Shown one piece after another: positions 11,321-22,640 of a stretch of DNA of 64,000 bases. Location of the stretch: positions 174,976,382 to 175,040,381 of the forward strand of contig JARDYH010000003.1 in the NCBI GenBank assembly GCA_029215795.1, given 5' to 3'. The position numbers were made by a program, and so were the translations under genes. This DNA comes from Anniella stebbinsi (lineage: Eukaryota > Chordata > Lepidosauria > Squamata > Anniellidae). The first letter of the stretch is position 1; each line of letters opens with the position of its first letter. Under the pieces are notes generated by a model. The model searched no databases. It saw nothing but the letters and a program-made list of their open reading frames with translations, and was not told the DNA's origin.

Positions 11321-12094
11321 TTGTTTTGCCTGCAATAGACTAACACAGCTACTACTTTTCTCCCCACCCATTTTATTTCCTGCCCCAAATGAGCAAACCT
11401 AAAGGCTGGATTCACCAATAGGCCATGAATACTGCAGAAACCTTTCAGAAACAGGAAGAAAAATGGCTCTGGCTGCTTTTAATGGATATACTGCTGTCAG
11501 GGATTGGAGATTTAAAAGGCAGTAACCATAGTAATCTACAAGCCTATCTCACAAAGGTGTGCAGAAATTCCTTCTTGCCACTCTCACAGACAGTTCATTA
11601 AACTGTCACCTGTGGGTTCCATCGAGGGAACTCTCATTAAGCAAATGTCACATTTCCATGCCGGCCAGCATTTGCAAAGTAAATGTGCTAATGAGATACC
11701 ATCACATGGCAGCCATTTCAGGACATATTTCAATTTCATTTTAAGAAAGAGGGTGAAAGTTAGCTCTTCGAGTGCTGTTTTGCACAATAGCACAGGTCAA
11801 TATTATTATCAGCACCGTTTTCAAAGAGATCTAGCCATCTGTTTAGCTGGTGTTCTGACTGGAATTGTTTATTTAGTTTGCCAAGTTCTATGCTACATAA
11901 TTTTCAGGTGCCAAGAAAGAAATCTATAAAGTCATTGGCCAATTTATCATCAATAGAAGTGCCTAAAGTGTACTAAACACTGTACAAAAATAAAATGTCT
12001 AGCTCCCTGCCCACAGATTCACTGTTGTACACTGTGAGTTGTATGTGCTTTCCTCCCCCTTTGGATAATAGGAACAGCTTCCTCTATCAACACC

Positions 12095-12095
<1 letters not shown>
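11321..12095. other. Intergenic, candidate regulatory dyad
   Basis: Unique-looking sequence. Segment 11633-11695 has nested dyad symmetry around GCCGGC: CTCATTA pairs with TAATGAG and GCAAATG with CATTTGC. No coding signal was recognised. Confidence 0.5.

Positions 12096-12158
<63 letters not shown>
12096..12158. repeat. Compound (AT)n(AC)n microsatellite
   Basis: About 15 AT units directly followed by about 16 AC units. Confidence 0.92.
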
Positions 12159-12159
<1 letters not shown>

Positions 12160-13149
12160 ACGACACACTCACCAAAGCAGCATAGCTGTGTGTTCCAAAT
12201 CTGGGAGAGGGGATGACATTCCCTACCTTTTCTCCTGTGGGTTCCTCCCAAAAATAATGACTAATAGACTTCCAGCAGTCAGGATAAACTTCTTGACACA
12301 CTCAAACTGTCCAACTGGGGAGTTTCTGAGCCTCATTGCCAAGGACTTCTTCCCTTAGCCCAGCTCTAGGAAAAAATAAATAGAAAGGTGCCTTGGATTT
12401 TCTTGCCTAAAACCCATAGTATATAACAAAACCTTGTGAAAATCCTAAGAACATATGCGGTAGCATTGCAAACATGCAGTCCTTTACGTGGGCAAAGTTT
12501 TAGTAAGAAATTCCCTTTTAAAACAATGCAGCCAAATATCTTCAAATATTTAAAAGGAGTTTATGGGGGGTGAGAGAGCAGTTAAGGGAAGGCAACATTA
12601 ACACAAAGAATTCCAAATAAAATCAATGAAGTCAATCTTTTTACATGTTGTTACCTATTTAAATGGAGTCTTGAGAATTGGAGAACAAAACGGTGAGATT
12701 GGGCCTATTCTGGTTTCCCAGCATGGGGCCAACTTTCAAGGTGCTGGAGGTGACACTGTTAACCTACGTCAGAATATAGGGGCTTGTCCTGCTGTGCTAC
12801 TTACAACCATTGTAATTACCAAATCCAAGCTTGCCCGTGTATTTCATTCCCTATTGTTGTTTAACATTTATTTAGAGATCTTACAACAGAAGGGCAGGAC
12901 AGTTCTGAAGAAGAGGTCAAGGTCTGGCACATGAATAGAGGAGTGAATAAGAATTGCCAAAGATCTATCTAGACTACCTCTTTATCTCACATAGTAAAGT
13001 AGTCAGCTGGGTAAAAAAAAAAACCTTTGAAGCACTAGAACAGTATACAGAGATAGCCATCCTTTATTGTTTGTACCCAGTGTCTGATAATCAGATGTAC
13101 ATTGCCTCTGTCACAGAGTTTCCATTTTCACTCATTTCCAGTAGCCACT
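12159..13149. other. Intergenic, nothing recognised
   Basis: Mixed-composition sequence with only short chance open frames. No homology or repeat structure was recognised. Confidence 0.5.
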
Positions 13150-13330
13150 GCCATACCTATCCTCCATGAGTCAACAGAGTATTGGAGTGAAGAAAATCCA
13201 AGTTCAAATTCCTGCTCTGCTACACAATTCATTGAGTAATTGGGCCAGCTGGTGTATTTAAATCGAACATATCTCACAGGGTTTGAGGGAAGATAAAATG
13301 GGAGAAGGAACAATATATACCATACCTGAT
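13150..13330 (+). mobile_element. Diverged Sauria-like SINE
   Basis: A weak but ordered match to the SINE: AGAGTATTGGAGTGAAGAAA, AAGTTCAAATTCCTGCTC, TGGGCCAG, ATCTCACAGGGTTTGAGG, then AAAATGGGAGAAGGAACAAT. It is highly diverged. Confidence 0.5.
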
Positions 13331-14540
13331 GAACCATGGGCAAGCCATGGACAAGCCATTTCCCCCCTTTGCCTCTGGGTTTCCCCCTACTTAATCCATT
13401 TATTATGGCATAAACTTTCATGGACACCATCCACAAAAGCTTATGCCATTATACACATTAGCACCAACCAAAACATCACAAAATGTAACAAGAAGAATCA
13501 GGGGGTAGGGAAAGAGGAAACAAAAACCAAACCAAACCAAATGGCTTGGTGTTGTAGCCATAAAGCATTAGGTCTGCATTTAATGCACTTCCAGACAAGG
13601 CTTTTATTGTGATGTCACCATGCCGCATTCATGGAATTTTACAGGGGAGGGGGCACCTAGATGCCATTGTTTAGGCATCATAACCTTTCAGTATTTTTTC
13701 CATCACCTCTTCCATCTTTTGCCTTTCTGCAGAAAAGTCCACAGAATTACTGTACAATCCCTTCCAAGTGGTAGCAGCATTAGTAGCCCTCCATCTAGAA
13801 CCTTACCTAGGTTTCGTCTCAGGATGGAGATTCCAGATTGGATTGGATTACTCTCTGGCACCTGTGGCAAGTATCATGTTACACCTAGAATTCTGGGACA
13901 AAGAAGCACCATTTTTGGAAGTCCTCCAGTTACCCAAATATGTAGACGGAGACTTTTCAAAAGGACTGAATAACTAGACACGTCTGAGAGACATCTCTGA
14001 TAGTTGTCACAACTATTGTCAGTGGAGAATAGTTCTCTTTTAACTTTCTACAGAACACAGCCCTACTTCAACCAGTACCCACACCTTTCCCCCTAGGTAA
14101 AAGAAGCGTTGGATGGGCATTTTCAGTGGGGACAATGGCATAAGCAGAAAGGGATATAAACAGTGGTATCGCCAGAGCCAGACCATGGGTTGAAGGCTCT
14201 AGGCCCCATGGTCTGGGAGGGCCATCAAATGACAGCCCGCTTGCCCTTCCTGTGGCCTCCCTGATGATGTCCCCCAAAGGCAATGTCTGACTGGCTCAGC
14301 TTGCTGCTCCTCAAAGTTAAAAAGAAAGAAAGACTTTTATTTAAAATGTCATGCTGCAAAGCTGCAGCTTTAACCAGCCAGGCTGCCATGGCACTTCCTT
14401 TTAGAAGCGAGCCACCCTCCCTTTCAGAGGGAAAAGAAGAAGGAAGACTAGGAGGGAGAGGAGCAGAGCTAAACCTTGCCACACTGCACTGCCCCATCAA
14501 GGTTAAAAAAGAACCCAAGAGGTCCTAGCAGGGTGACGGT
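13331..14540. other. Intergenic, few features
   Basis: A short repeat piece lies at 13395-13450 (TTATTATGGCATAAACTTTC and TGGACACCATCCACAAAAGC). The open frames at 13620-13973 and 14283-14528 show no recognisable domain and are treated as chance. Confidence 0.5.
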
Positions 14541-14862
14541 TCAGGTGACCATATGGAAAGGAGGACAGTGCTCCTGTATCTTTAACAGTTGTATAGAAAA
14601 GGGAATTTCAGCAGGTGTCATTTGTATGCATGCAGCACCTAGTAAAATTCCCTCATCATCGCAACAGTTAAAGCTGCCCTAACACTAATCCTGCCCTCTT
14701 TTGTATCTAGTCGGTCTAGTATAGCTCCTGCAGCTTTAACTGTTGTGAGGAAGAGGGAATTTGACCAGGTGCTGCATGCATGAAAATGACACCTGCTGTA
14801 ATTCCCTCTTCATCACAACTGTTAAAGATGCAGGAGCCCTGTCCTTTTCATATGGTCACCCT
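14541..14862. mobile_element. Foldback MITE, AGGGTGACCATAT ends
   Basis: The whole element is nearly self-complementary. Left TCAGGTGACCATATGGAAAG pairs with right TAGGGTGACCATATGAAAAG in reverse complement. Internally, TTTAACAGTTGT and GGGAATTTCAGCAGGTGTCA pair with their counterparts. A partial second copy lies at 37622-37832. There is no transposase, and no clear target duplication was found. Confidence 0.75.
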
Positions 14863-14980
14863 AGTGGTGAGGGATGCAACTAGCCCAGGGCCCCTCAAAG
14901 CTACAGTACCTCTGAGTATAAAGCCCCGCTCTTTCTGCCACCCACCCACCCACCGACTTTCCATTTCAACTGAAGCAACA

Positions 14981-15212
14981 GCGAGTGTAGTGCCGTGGTT
15001 TATAATGTTAGACTGGGACTCGGGAGACCCGGGTTCTTGTCTCCATTCAACAATGAAGGTCACTGGGTGACTTTGGGCCGGTCACTCCCTCTCAGCTTAA
15101 CCTACCTCACAGGATTGTTGTGATGATAAAATGGAGAAGAAGATCATGTCTGCTACCTTGGGCTCCTTGGAGGAAAGGTGGTGTGTAAATGTAACAAATA
15201 AAATAAATAATA
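14981..15212 (+). mobile_element. tRNA-derived SINE (Sauria-like), nearly full length
   Basis: The tRNA-like head (GTAGTGCCGTGGTTTATAATG, GACTGGGACTCGGG, box B-like GGGTTCTTGTCTCC) is followed by CACTGGGTGACTTTGGGC, CTCAGCTTAACCTACCTCAC and CTTGGGCTCCTTGGAGGAAA. It ends in an (AAATAAAT) tail. Such a tRNA head plus LINE-like tail is typical of squamate SINEs. Naming it Sauria is from memory. Confidence 0.75.
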
Positions 15213-15514
15213 CATAAGTGCAACTTGAGTGACTTCACTGTATCTTAAATTTTTTAAAAAAGAATCCAAATCTACATACGTTGTGCAGTTCCACCTCTGG
15301 TAGATCTACCTCAGAAATTCCATCTGTAGATCATTATTTCTTGACTAAAGTTGTTCGGGGGAAATAGGAACACTTAGTACTTAGTGAATCTGTTTGATTA
15401 AAACAATAATATTTAGACATAAACAAAGTACGGGATGGGTGGATTAGGAGAACGTATTTCAACCTTGACTAGAAAGAACTGCATAGTTCAAATGACCATT
15501 AAGGACAAATCATG

Positions 15515-15600
15515 TGTGCCTTGTTAGATCAGACTAAATAACCAGTCCAGCACTCTATCTCCTGCAATGGCCATCCAGGCCTGGCTTAATTACTAAAACA
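15515..15600 (-). mobile_element. CR1 LINE 3'-end remnant
   Basis: CCTTGTTAGATCAGACTAAA..CCAGTCCAGCACTCT is the reverse complement of the CR1 3' terminal region seen intact on the + strand near 26720-26790. Short and diverged. Confidence 0.5.
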
Positions 15601-15764
15601 AGAGAAAACCGCAACAGATACTGGGAAAACATTTATATAGAAATGTTGTAGCCCAATGCATTTTGGGAGAAACCCTTCTTCAGGGGGCAACTCAATTCAA
15701 TTGTGTTGCAAGGCAATATTGGTATCTGGTGTATTTTTAGGCAGTCTAGGAGACAGCGAAAAGT

Positions 15765-15955
15765 ATTTATTGTTTAGTTGATTTATAGCCTGCCTTTCCA
15801 CGCATACACCCCCCCAAATGGCACTCAAGGAAGTTAAGAATAATAAAACCAAGATTAAAATAAAAACTTAGTAAAACAATCATAAAAACTAATGGATTAA
15901 AACCATAATGGAAATCAGAATAAAATAAATTATTATTTTTTAAAAAATAGTATCA
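15765..15955 (-). mobile_element. LINE 3' tail, reverse orientation
   Basis: TTTATAGCCTGCCTTTCCAC followed by A-rich AAAATAAAAACTTAGTAAAA and AACTAATGGATTAAAA matches the 3' tail style of the L2 at 44545-44720. Confidence 0.5.
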
Positions 15956-16334
15956 GAATCACAGGTCAAGCATCTACTGGACCCTCAACACTGTTCAAAT
16001 GTCTTCACTGGTTAACCTGTGACAAATAACAAAGGAAGTTGTGCATGTCTATTCTAGCAACGGGGAGGTAGATAGGGCAGATTGCTGCAGGTTGCATGCC
16101 GAAAAAAGTGCTGTGTGTGTGGCTGGATGGTCTTTCTGATCCAGCAGCTGGGACTACGTGCACATAACTATTTAAACAAAGCTGAAATCAGCAGTTTGAG
16201 AAGTGAGACTGCACTTCCCTTCCGCACTAAACTGCTGACCAATTAGATTTCAGCTCTTTTTAAAAAGTGGAGGGCTATAGTAACAGCCAGCCCCAATTAA
16301 ACCTATTGCCAATGAGTTTTGTTAGATGACACTC
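15956..16334. other. Intergenic, nothing recognised
   Basis: No coding or repeat signal identified. Confidence 0.45.
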
Positions 16335-16678
16335 AGTTCCAGAGCTGGCTCCAGGTTTCTGTAGGCCCTTGGGCAAAACACCCTCAATGGGCGCCCTATC
16401 TTCTCACTGCTATTGTCATCAGCTGCTCTTGTTCCTCCTCCTCATTCTCATCATCATTGCTACCACTTGCTTGCCTGACAGGCAGAGCCAGTGAGCAAGT
16501 CGGCAGTGGAATCTACTGCTTTTCCTTCTCACCACCACCATTATCTGGGCCAGGAGATTGCAATGGTGAATAGGAGGACCAAGTCCAGGGAAGTCTTGTC
16601 AGTGGACCTCTGCTGGGGTGTGGTCCCTTAGCGGGTGCCCTACTATGCCTACCTTTGACAGTGGCCCTACTCAGTCCT
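16335..16678. mobile_element. Dispersed repeat (copy 1 of pair with 44168-44400)
   Basis: It shares with 44168-44400 the order GGCCCTTGGGCAAAACACC, CAATGGGCGCCCT, CATCAGCTGCT..GTTCCTCCTC, TTGCTACCACTTGCTTGC and CAGGCAGAGCCAGTGAGCAA. The start GAGCTGGCTCCAGG and the end near AGTGGCCCTACTCAG suggest a hAT-type non-autonomous element, but no duplication is clear. Confidence 0.6.
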
Positions 16679-17724
16679 AGTACTGTGTATGCAAGAGAAA
16701 ATCTTTCCCATGATTCACTGTTTCCACACGATTCATATTTTTATCAAGTTTCATGTCCCTCAAGGTTTTTTGTTATTATAGTTGTTGTGAATGAAAGAAG
16801 AACTCCACCTGTTTTAGCCATTCATTATTGTAGCTCCCATCTCCTCATCTGTTTCACTCCTCTTTTCTTTAACGTCTCCCTATTTTGTCCCTTTTGTGTC
16901 AGGTCAATTGTCTTAGTAAACCAATGCAGCAAAACCCACCCAGTTCTGGTAAATCCAGGTTTCAACATGGTAGCTTCATTTCACTGTGGACTGACTTGCA
17001 AATCTGCTGCCACATTAATTCCATTTTGAGTGGAATGTGGTAGCATTTCTAATAAGAATTGGGATTCCTTTACCCTTGGCTTCACATTCCTTTCTCATTG
17101 TCTTACTCTTCCAAGGGCTAGAAACTGGTGGGAAGGAGGTTCAGTGAAGTGTGACTTCTAACAAGATGCGGAAAAGAGCATTCAACAGAATCGTAGTAAG
17201 TGGCACATTTTTACAGTGGGTAATAGAACAATTTTGGGGAATAAATTAGATTGGGGAAATGGCACAAAGGAGAGGGGTTTAAGAACTCTCCCCCAGCACT
17301 GTGGTTCTGGAGCAATTTGCCAATAAACCAACCAACCCACCAACCCATGACTGCTTCTTTTTTCTAGTAAGGAAATGTCAAGAGATTCATTCATTGATCT
17401 CCCCTCATCGTGCTTAGTTTGGCTTTAGAAGCTGTTTGCTCAAAGTCATCAACCTGAACATTTTAGGAGAGTTTGGGTTCTGATAAAAGCAACAATTCAA
17501 AGAACCAAAGCAGCAAATAACTTGGCTCAAACTGGCACTTGACTGTTTAGTCAGGTGTATCGTATGGAGCTCACTGCGTGCTTACACATTCCTTAAATTT
17601 ATGAAGTGCAAACACAAAGTACAATCTCTTCTGACAATAAATAAAATGCTATGCAAAATAACAAATAGAAAATGGCTAAATTTATTGGGAAACTCTGATG
17701 TTTTACTGTTGAATGCTATATATC
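16679..17724. other. Intergenic, nothing recognised
   Basis: Unique-looking sequence. The open frame at 16655-17029 has no recognisable domain. Confidence 0.5.
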
Positions 17725-18159
17725 TGTTATGTAAACACTGTTTGGACTTTGTATGGTAAGGCTAGTAAGTGGTTAATTCTGTTGGGAGGGGAGTGAGTGA
17801 ATGGAATGTTGGAGTGAATGCTGATTGGCTGTTGGATTCAAGTATGGGAATGGTAATGACAGTTAAAATCAGTTAGTAGTTGGGAGAGAGAGTTGGGGTT
17901 AGTCTGTTTAAGAGGATAGATTAGTGCATGGTCTGCTGTTTATTATTTTGGGAATAAGAGGGAACAGGATGAGTTAGATTTGACTTTAGACAGTAGAGTA
18001 GGCAAGGATACATGACATATTTATTGTAACGACCAAGTTCTGAAACAAATGAAACCACAAGCTTGATAAAATACATGAACTTACTTCTTGTTAAATAAAT
18101 GTTATTTTGTTTCGCTGGATTGGATTCTTTAAGTACCTGAGGTAAGGTACGGAGCTGTA
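17725..18159 (+). mobile_element. Candidate solo or 5' LTR of an LTR retrotransposon
   Basis: The segment starts TGTTATGTAAACACTG, contains an AATAAA in TTGTTAAATAAATGTTATT near 18092, and ends GGTACGGAGCTGTA. It is followed at 18160 by TGGTGGCAGCAG, which resembles a tRNA primer-binding site placed directly after a 5' LTR. No partner LTR, gag or pol was found, so this rests on layout only. Confidence 0.4.
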
Positions 18160-18434
18160 TGGTGGCAGCAGTAAAAGAAAAGGTGAATAAAAAGGGGCAC
18201 AAAGTGCCAAGTTGGTTGCTGTGGGACCAGAAAGGGGGTCAGTGAATCACATAATCAGTGGGAGTGTAAAAGGGTGATGCCCAGAGGTGGGAACAGAAAG
18301 GAAAACTAATCCACAGAGTGGGCAGTTGTATACCAACCGCGTTCATGGTTGGGATCCTTTGAAGAGAAAGGTAAAAAGTAGTCTCAAGGTGAGTGGGGGT
18401 CACGTGACAGAAACCCTATCCACATTTCAGCAGA

Positions 18435-18788
18435 GTTCCCCTCTACAAGGATTCGCTTTTGCGCCCGGTTAGGCGATTATGCGCATAATCGCTGAAGCGC
18501 ATTTACGCCTAATCCCTCTGCACAAGAGGCGGAGAGAGGCGGCGAAGCGCATTAACAGATGTCCAAAATGCGCTTTACAAGTAGTTAATGCGCATAAGCG
18601 CTTATTCACACAGTCAAAATGCGCTTTAACAGACGGAGCAAAATAAAACTCGCGATTTAACATGCATTCGATAATGCGCATAATCGGGGAGATAACGCGC
18701 CTCTACGCCCGATTTGCGCTCCGTTCTTGTAGAGGTAATTTTTTTAATGCGCCTTGAAAGAGCTTTAAATGCCTCTTGTAGAGGCACC
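18435..18788. mobile_element. CpG-rich TGCGCA-dyad MITE, copy 1
   Basis: It is about 354 bp and matches 43436-43790 throughout in the same orientation. Ends read GTTCCCCTCTACAAG and, in reverse complement, GGTGCCTCTACAAG. The interior is built of repeated dyads such as TTATGCGCATAATCGC and TTAATGCGCATAAGCGC, plus AAATGCGCTTTA. The CpG density contrasts sharply with the flanks. No coding capacity or clear target duplication is seen at this copy. Confidence 0.75.
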
Positions 18789-19562
18789 CTGAGACAAGGA
18801 TATGCAGCAAAAATGGGCATGCCGATGTTCCATTCAAATCAATGGAAGAGAGCTACACAGTTCAATGCTTGAACAGCATTGAGTGTAAGCTAAAATTCTG
18901 CACGTGGATGATAAAAATTCTGTGACATACTGATGGAGCAAACTGAGATCATTTCCCTTATTTTGCATAATTGACCCTGTTTTTTTGGGGGGGGGGAGTT
19001 AGTAATTTACATAATTTAGTATATTTTTCTTATGCAGCAATCCTACGGTCCCGGGGATGAGGGGGATTCTCTGGACCATAGGGTGTTTTGGATCTCCCCA
19101 TCCAAGGCAGAGAATGAAGTCTGAGCTCTCAGGGGGAAATCTGACTTTGCAAACCCCCTCCCAGCCACTGCACAAACTTCTGTGGCTCTTGCCTTTCTGA
19201 TGTCAGAATGCCGATGTCAGTAGAAGCAACCGGGGATGATCCATGAGAATGTTGGGGGGGGGGGGGCATTGGTGGAAGGCTTGGATCATCAGGGGTCATA
19301 GCCTTCCCAATCCCCTAACATGCCTCCAGAACTGGGGAAATATACACCAGCCCTGACTTATAGGATTTCAGCCCTAAGCACATTGTGCTAATTCATTATA
19401 GATCTCCTACATCTGGGGTTGAAACCATAACCATCTTTCTGCCAGAATAGGGCCCTTCTGAGCAGATTTGAAGGGCTGCCGGGTTGAGGAAGTCCTGTTG
19501 CACAAGCAGTATCCTCCCACTGGCAGAACAATGGTTCTGGATCTAACCCATGGTTGGGGAAG
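18789..19562. other. Intergenic, nothing recognised
   Basis: Includes G runs at about 18988-18998 and 19253-19266. No gene or element was identified. Confidence 0.45.
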
Positions 19563-19617
19563 GCATTATTTATTCATTTATTGCATTTATATCCCACTTT
19601 TTCTTCAAGGAGCTCTG
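19563..19617 (-). mobile_element. SINE 3' tail fragment
   Basis: ATTTATTCATTTATTGCATT..TATCCCACTTTTTCTTCAAGGA is the reverse complement of the SINE tail. A matching SINE head in the same orientation lies at 20078-20175, so the two may be halves of one element split by 19618-20077. Confidence 0.6.
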
Positions 19618-19621
19618 TTGC

Positions 19622-19661
19622 CTTTATATAAGGCAACTCTGCAGAGTTGCCTTATATAAAG
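19622..19661. repeat. 40-bp perfect palindrome
   Basis: The half-site CTTTATATAAGGCAACTCTG is followed without a spacer by its exact reverse complement. It sits immediately downstream of the SINE tail. Confidence 0.93.
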
Positions 19662-20077
19662 AAAGTGTGGTAACACAGCATTTAATATTACAGAGAATAA
19701 ATGCAGGCTAGAGCCAGATTAGAAGTGCAAATCAACTTACTTTATTATTTCTTTAATACACATCTGGAAGGCAATCAAACTGTGTTTGACTACAAGTACC
19801 CTCTAAAGCTGGGTGTGTAAATGTAAGTAATCAAAGGCATGAGATATGGTTACTTGTTTCCTTCAAGGAGAGAACATATGTTGTCTGTTGCAGAGGCTAA
19901 GAAGAAGGGGAAAGAGTAGACAAAAGGAACAGAGCACTTTACAGGACAACAAGGGGACGAACAAGACAAGTGGCTGTTGATACAACACATTTTCCATCTG
20001 GGAGCATGCAGTTTTTCCTATTATCTAACAAGCTCAAGACAGCATACATGACTTGCCCCGCACTTTCTTGTGAGGTA
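19662..20077. other. Unidentified DNA between SINE halves
   Basis: About 420 bp with no recognised homology. Given its position between the SINE tail and SINE head, it may be part of an insertion whose left edge is the palindrome. Confidence 0.4.
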
Positions 20078-20175
20078 GGTTAGGCTGAGAGATTGTGAGC
20101 TCACCCCGTGAGCTTCATGGCTGAGTGGGGATTTGAACCCGGATCTCCTGGATCTATGTCCAACCTACATAGGAG
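20078..20175 (-). mobile_element. SINE head/body fragment
   Basis: TGAGGTAGGTTAGGCTGAGA, CATGGCTGAGTGGGGATTTG and AACCCGGATCTCCTGGAT are the reverse complement of the Sauria-like SINE body with its box B region. Confidence 0.7.
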
Positions 20176-21510
20176 TGCAGGTTGTCCCAGATATTAGACA
20201 ACCCGCAGTTCCAACAGACTGTGCACAGAGACTGACAAAGGCAAATTAATAACTCTGGACAAACAGAAGGCATGTAATTGGAACAATTTTTAGGAGTCTT
20301 TTTTATATCACAATTGACCCATGAAACAGTTTGCCTTTTTTATGTATTTAACGTATACTCTCCCATCATAGAAATTCTACTGTGTGCAATAGATGTGTTA
20401 GGGTGATGATCAGCTCAGCACTATACAAAAATTAAAAACACAGGCCCTGTCCTCTGCAGAAGCCTCTAAGAAAAAGGATGTTAACAAAACAGCATTTTGT
20501 TTCCACATTTTCACAGAGACTGGATCTCTCCCAACCTATGTTCATTTTTGGTGCTATTTCAGGGGGATGACTGGTCCCCATCTCCCCAATGATTACTTGC
20601 ATTTTTTAGAATGAAGCATTTATGCAAGGATTTTTCCTGGACTGGGGCTGGAGGGCTAAGAGGACAGCCAAAAATGTGCTGAATTGTTATACTTTACATT
20701 ACCTTTGAAAAACTGCCAGTGGGCTTTTGCAGAGCCAACAGCTCTTGCAAGAGGTTTTTATAGACAGGGATCCCCAGTCCTGTACGTTTGCAACAGCATA
20801 TCTATCTCTATTAATGCTGGCATAACATGTTGAAATCTTAAATTCCCGCTTACACTAGAGGGCAATACATGGGGTTGGTCCTCGTGAGATTCTCTGGATG
20901 ATTCCAGACGGAAAGCTCCTAGCGCGAATGATTGAAAGGCACTGGGCAGGTATTCCATCTTTTCTTTGTTAATAGATTATATTTTTTCTGATAAGAAAAA
21001 AGTTGGAAGAAGTGGTGGGAAAAACACAGGAGTGTTTATGGAGCAGTTCAGAGTTTTCACAGTGCTGCCATAAACCTGTAAAAAAATATCCTGCATTTAT
21101 TCACATATTGGGGAAAGGGGTGGGGGCAGGAGTCTGACAGATACTGGTTTGCCTAAAAAGCAACGGTATCTACGCTGGTCCATGAGAGAGAGAAATCCAA
21201 AATCCACGGTTAGGTAGTACCAGCCAAAATGCCACAAAAGAGTGTGCAAGCCTTCAAAACTTGAACGCTTGCACAGATTGGTCCTAATAAAGGTATTGCC
21301 TAACTGTGGATTGTGGTTTGCCCAAATCCATCTAGGGAATAAAGCAATGTTCATAACAAACATGAATCACTACAGAGTGTGGGTGTGTTTTCCAATTGGC
21401 CGAAACCAACATTTATGACATTTCTACACTGCATAACAGCTAAACTTACCCACATCTTTGAAATGCTTCTTTCCAATGTACTGACTGACATTTTTCACCA
21501 TTAATTCAAG
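20176..21510. other. Intergenic, nothing recognised
   Basis: No open frame with recognisable content and no clear repeat. Confidence 0.5.
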
Positions 21511-21740
21511 GTGCTTCCAGATGAAAGGCTTGTAGTACTCTTAGTGCCACCACTTAGAAGACACTGTGCAGCTATTCTGACTTTCCTTCCTTAATGGATT
21601 TCCTGTGGTAAGGAGAAAGATGGAAGAAGTGGTGGGAAAACGTAAGAGGGTTAGGAGAAGATGACAATGTCTGGACCCCTTTAAAATTCTATGAATGGGG
21701 CCAGATGATGGTGCCATAAAAGACTCATCTGGAAGCATCC
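21511..21740. mobile_element. MITE, GTGCTTCCAGATGA ends
   Basis: Left GTGCTTCCAGATGAAAGGCT and the reverse complement of the right end GGATGCTTCCAGATGAGTCT form an inverted repeat of about 17 bp. It is non-coding, about 230 bp long. No target duplication was clear. Confidence 0.65.
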
Positions 21741-22017
21741 TCAATCATCCTTTGTGTTGAGGTCCCCTCCTCCACACACACACATACTTTCAGTGATCTG
21801 CCCTCCTTTTTGTTTTGATTCTTAAAATGCCATTTCCGCAGTAGCTTAAAGGGCTAACTTTTCAACCTTTTTGGATGAGGTCATGAGGGAGGGACAGCTT
21901 TGTTGGTAAGTTACTTCTAATAAAGCACTTGGAAAAAGGGAGAGCTTTCCAAAGATACTTCACAGGTTTGTTGTGAGAATAAAAGAGGATAGCCTGCCAT
22001 ATGCCACTCGAAGCTTC
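21741..22017. other. Intergenic
   Basis: Nothing recognised apart from a short CACACACACA run near 21773-21784. Confidence 0.4.
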
Positions 22018-22156
22018 TTTCTTACATTCATATCCCGCCTTTATTCCTCTGGCAAGGAACCAAGGCAGCTTACATGATCCTCCTCCTCTCCATTTTATCT
22101 TCACAACAACCCTGTGAGGTATGTTAGCCTGAGAGTCAATGATTGGCCCAAAGTCA
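22018..22156 (-). mobile_element. SINE, 3' part (split by MITE)
   Basis: CATATCCCGCCTTTATTCC, TCCATTTTATCTTCACAACA and GAGGTATGTTAGCCTGAGAG are the reverse complement of the SINE tail and body. It breaks off after CCCAAAGTCA and resumes at 22544. Confidence 0.75.
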
Positions 22157-22543
22157 TTTGAGGGCTTATTTGCCCCGTGGTGGCTGCGCTGTGGCACTAC
22201 ACCACTTATACGACACAGCCACCAACTCACAGCCACTATGTGGCTTTTCCCTGAAGCTCCATATTTAAAAAGTCAAGGACTTACCCTGGCTTTTTCCCTC
22301 AAAGCAAGGTCCTTCCACCATGTGACTTTGCTCTGGCATCAAGCTGAGCGCATTCCCGGGCTGATGGTGACCGCTGATTGGTTTCCAGAGGCAAGGCAGA
22401 GGGCAGGGGCCGGACTCAAGTACCTGGATGGCTGCCGGAAATCCCGCGCGCCCTCCTGCCATGGGGATTTCCCACTCCCACTCTGCAGCAGCAAAACTGT
22501 GGGATTTCGCTAAAGCGGCAGCAAAGTGGCGCTGTGAAAATAA
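22157..22543. mobile_element. MITE nested in SINE
   Basis: About 387 bp interrupts a SINE. Left GAGGGCTTATTTGCCCCGTG and the reverse complement of the right end GGAGGTTATTTTCACAGCGC share an imperfect inverted repeat, extending into the GGTGGCTGCG / CTTTGCTGCCG region. It contains GC-rich sequence and no transposase. The nesting proves insertion, but edges are accurate only to a few bases. Confidence 0.65.
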
Positions 22544-22640
22544 CCTCCCAGTGAACGTCATGGCTGAGGGGGGACCCCACTCAGGTCTCCTGATTCCCAG
22601 TCCAACACTCTAACTGCTATATCACACTGGCTATTGGAGG
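22544..22640 (-). mobile_element. SINE, 5' part (split by MITE)
   Basis: CAGTGAACGTCATGGCTGAG, CTCAGGTCTCCTGATTCCCA and GTCCAACACTCTAACTGCTA are the reverse complement of the tRNA-like SINE head and continue the half at 22018-22156. Confidence 0.75.

Noticed and set aside
12096..12158. Structured regulatory element
   Set aside because: It is a plain (AT)n(AC)n microsatellite.
12626..12934. 102-codon frame as a small gene
   Set aside because: No recognisable domain, no splice or promoter context, ordinary length for chance frames.
13620..13973. 117-codon frame as a gene
   Set aside because: Overlaps another frame of similar length on the same strand, with no domain or conservation signal that I can recognise.
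16655..17029. 124-codon hydrophobic frame as a membrane protein
   Set aside because: T-rich DNA gives hydrophobic codons. No start context, domain or splice pattern supports it.
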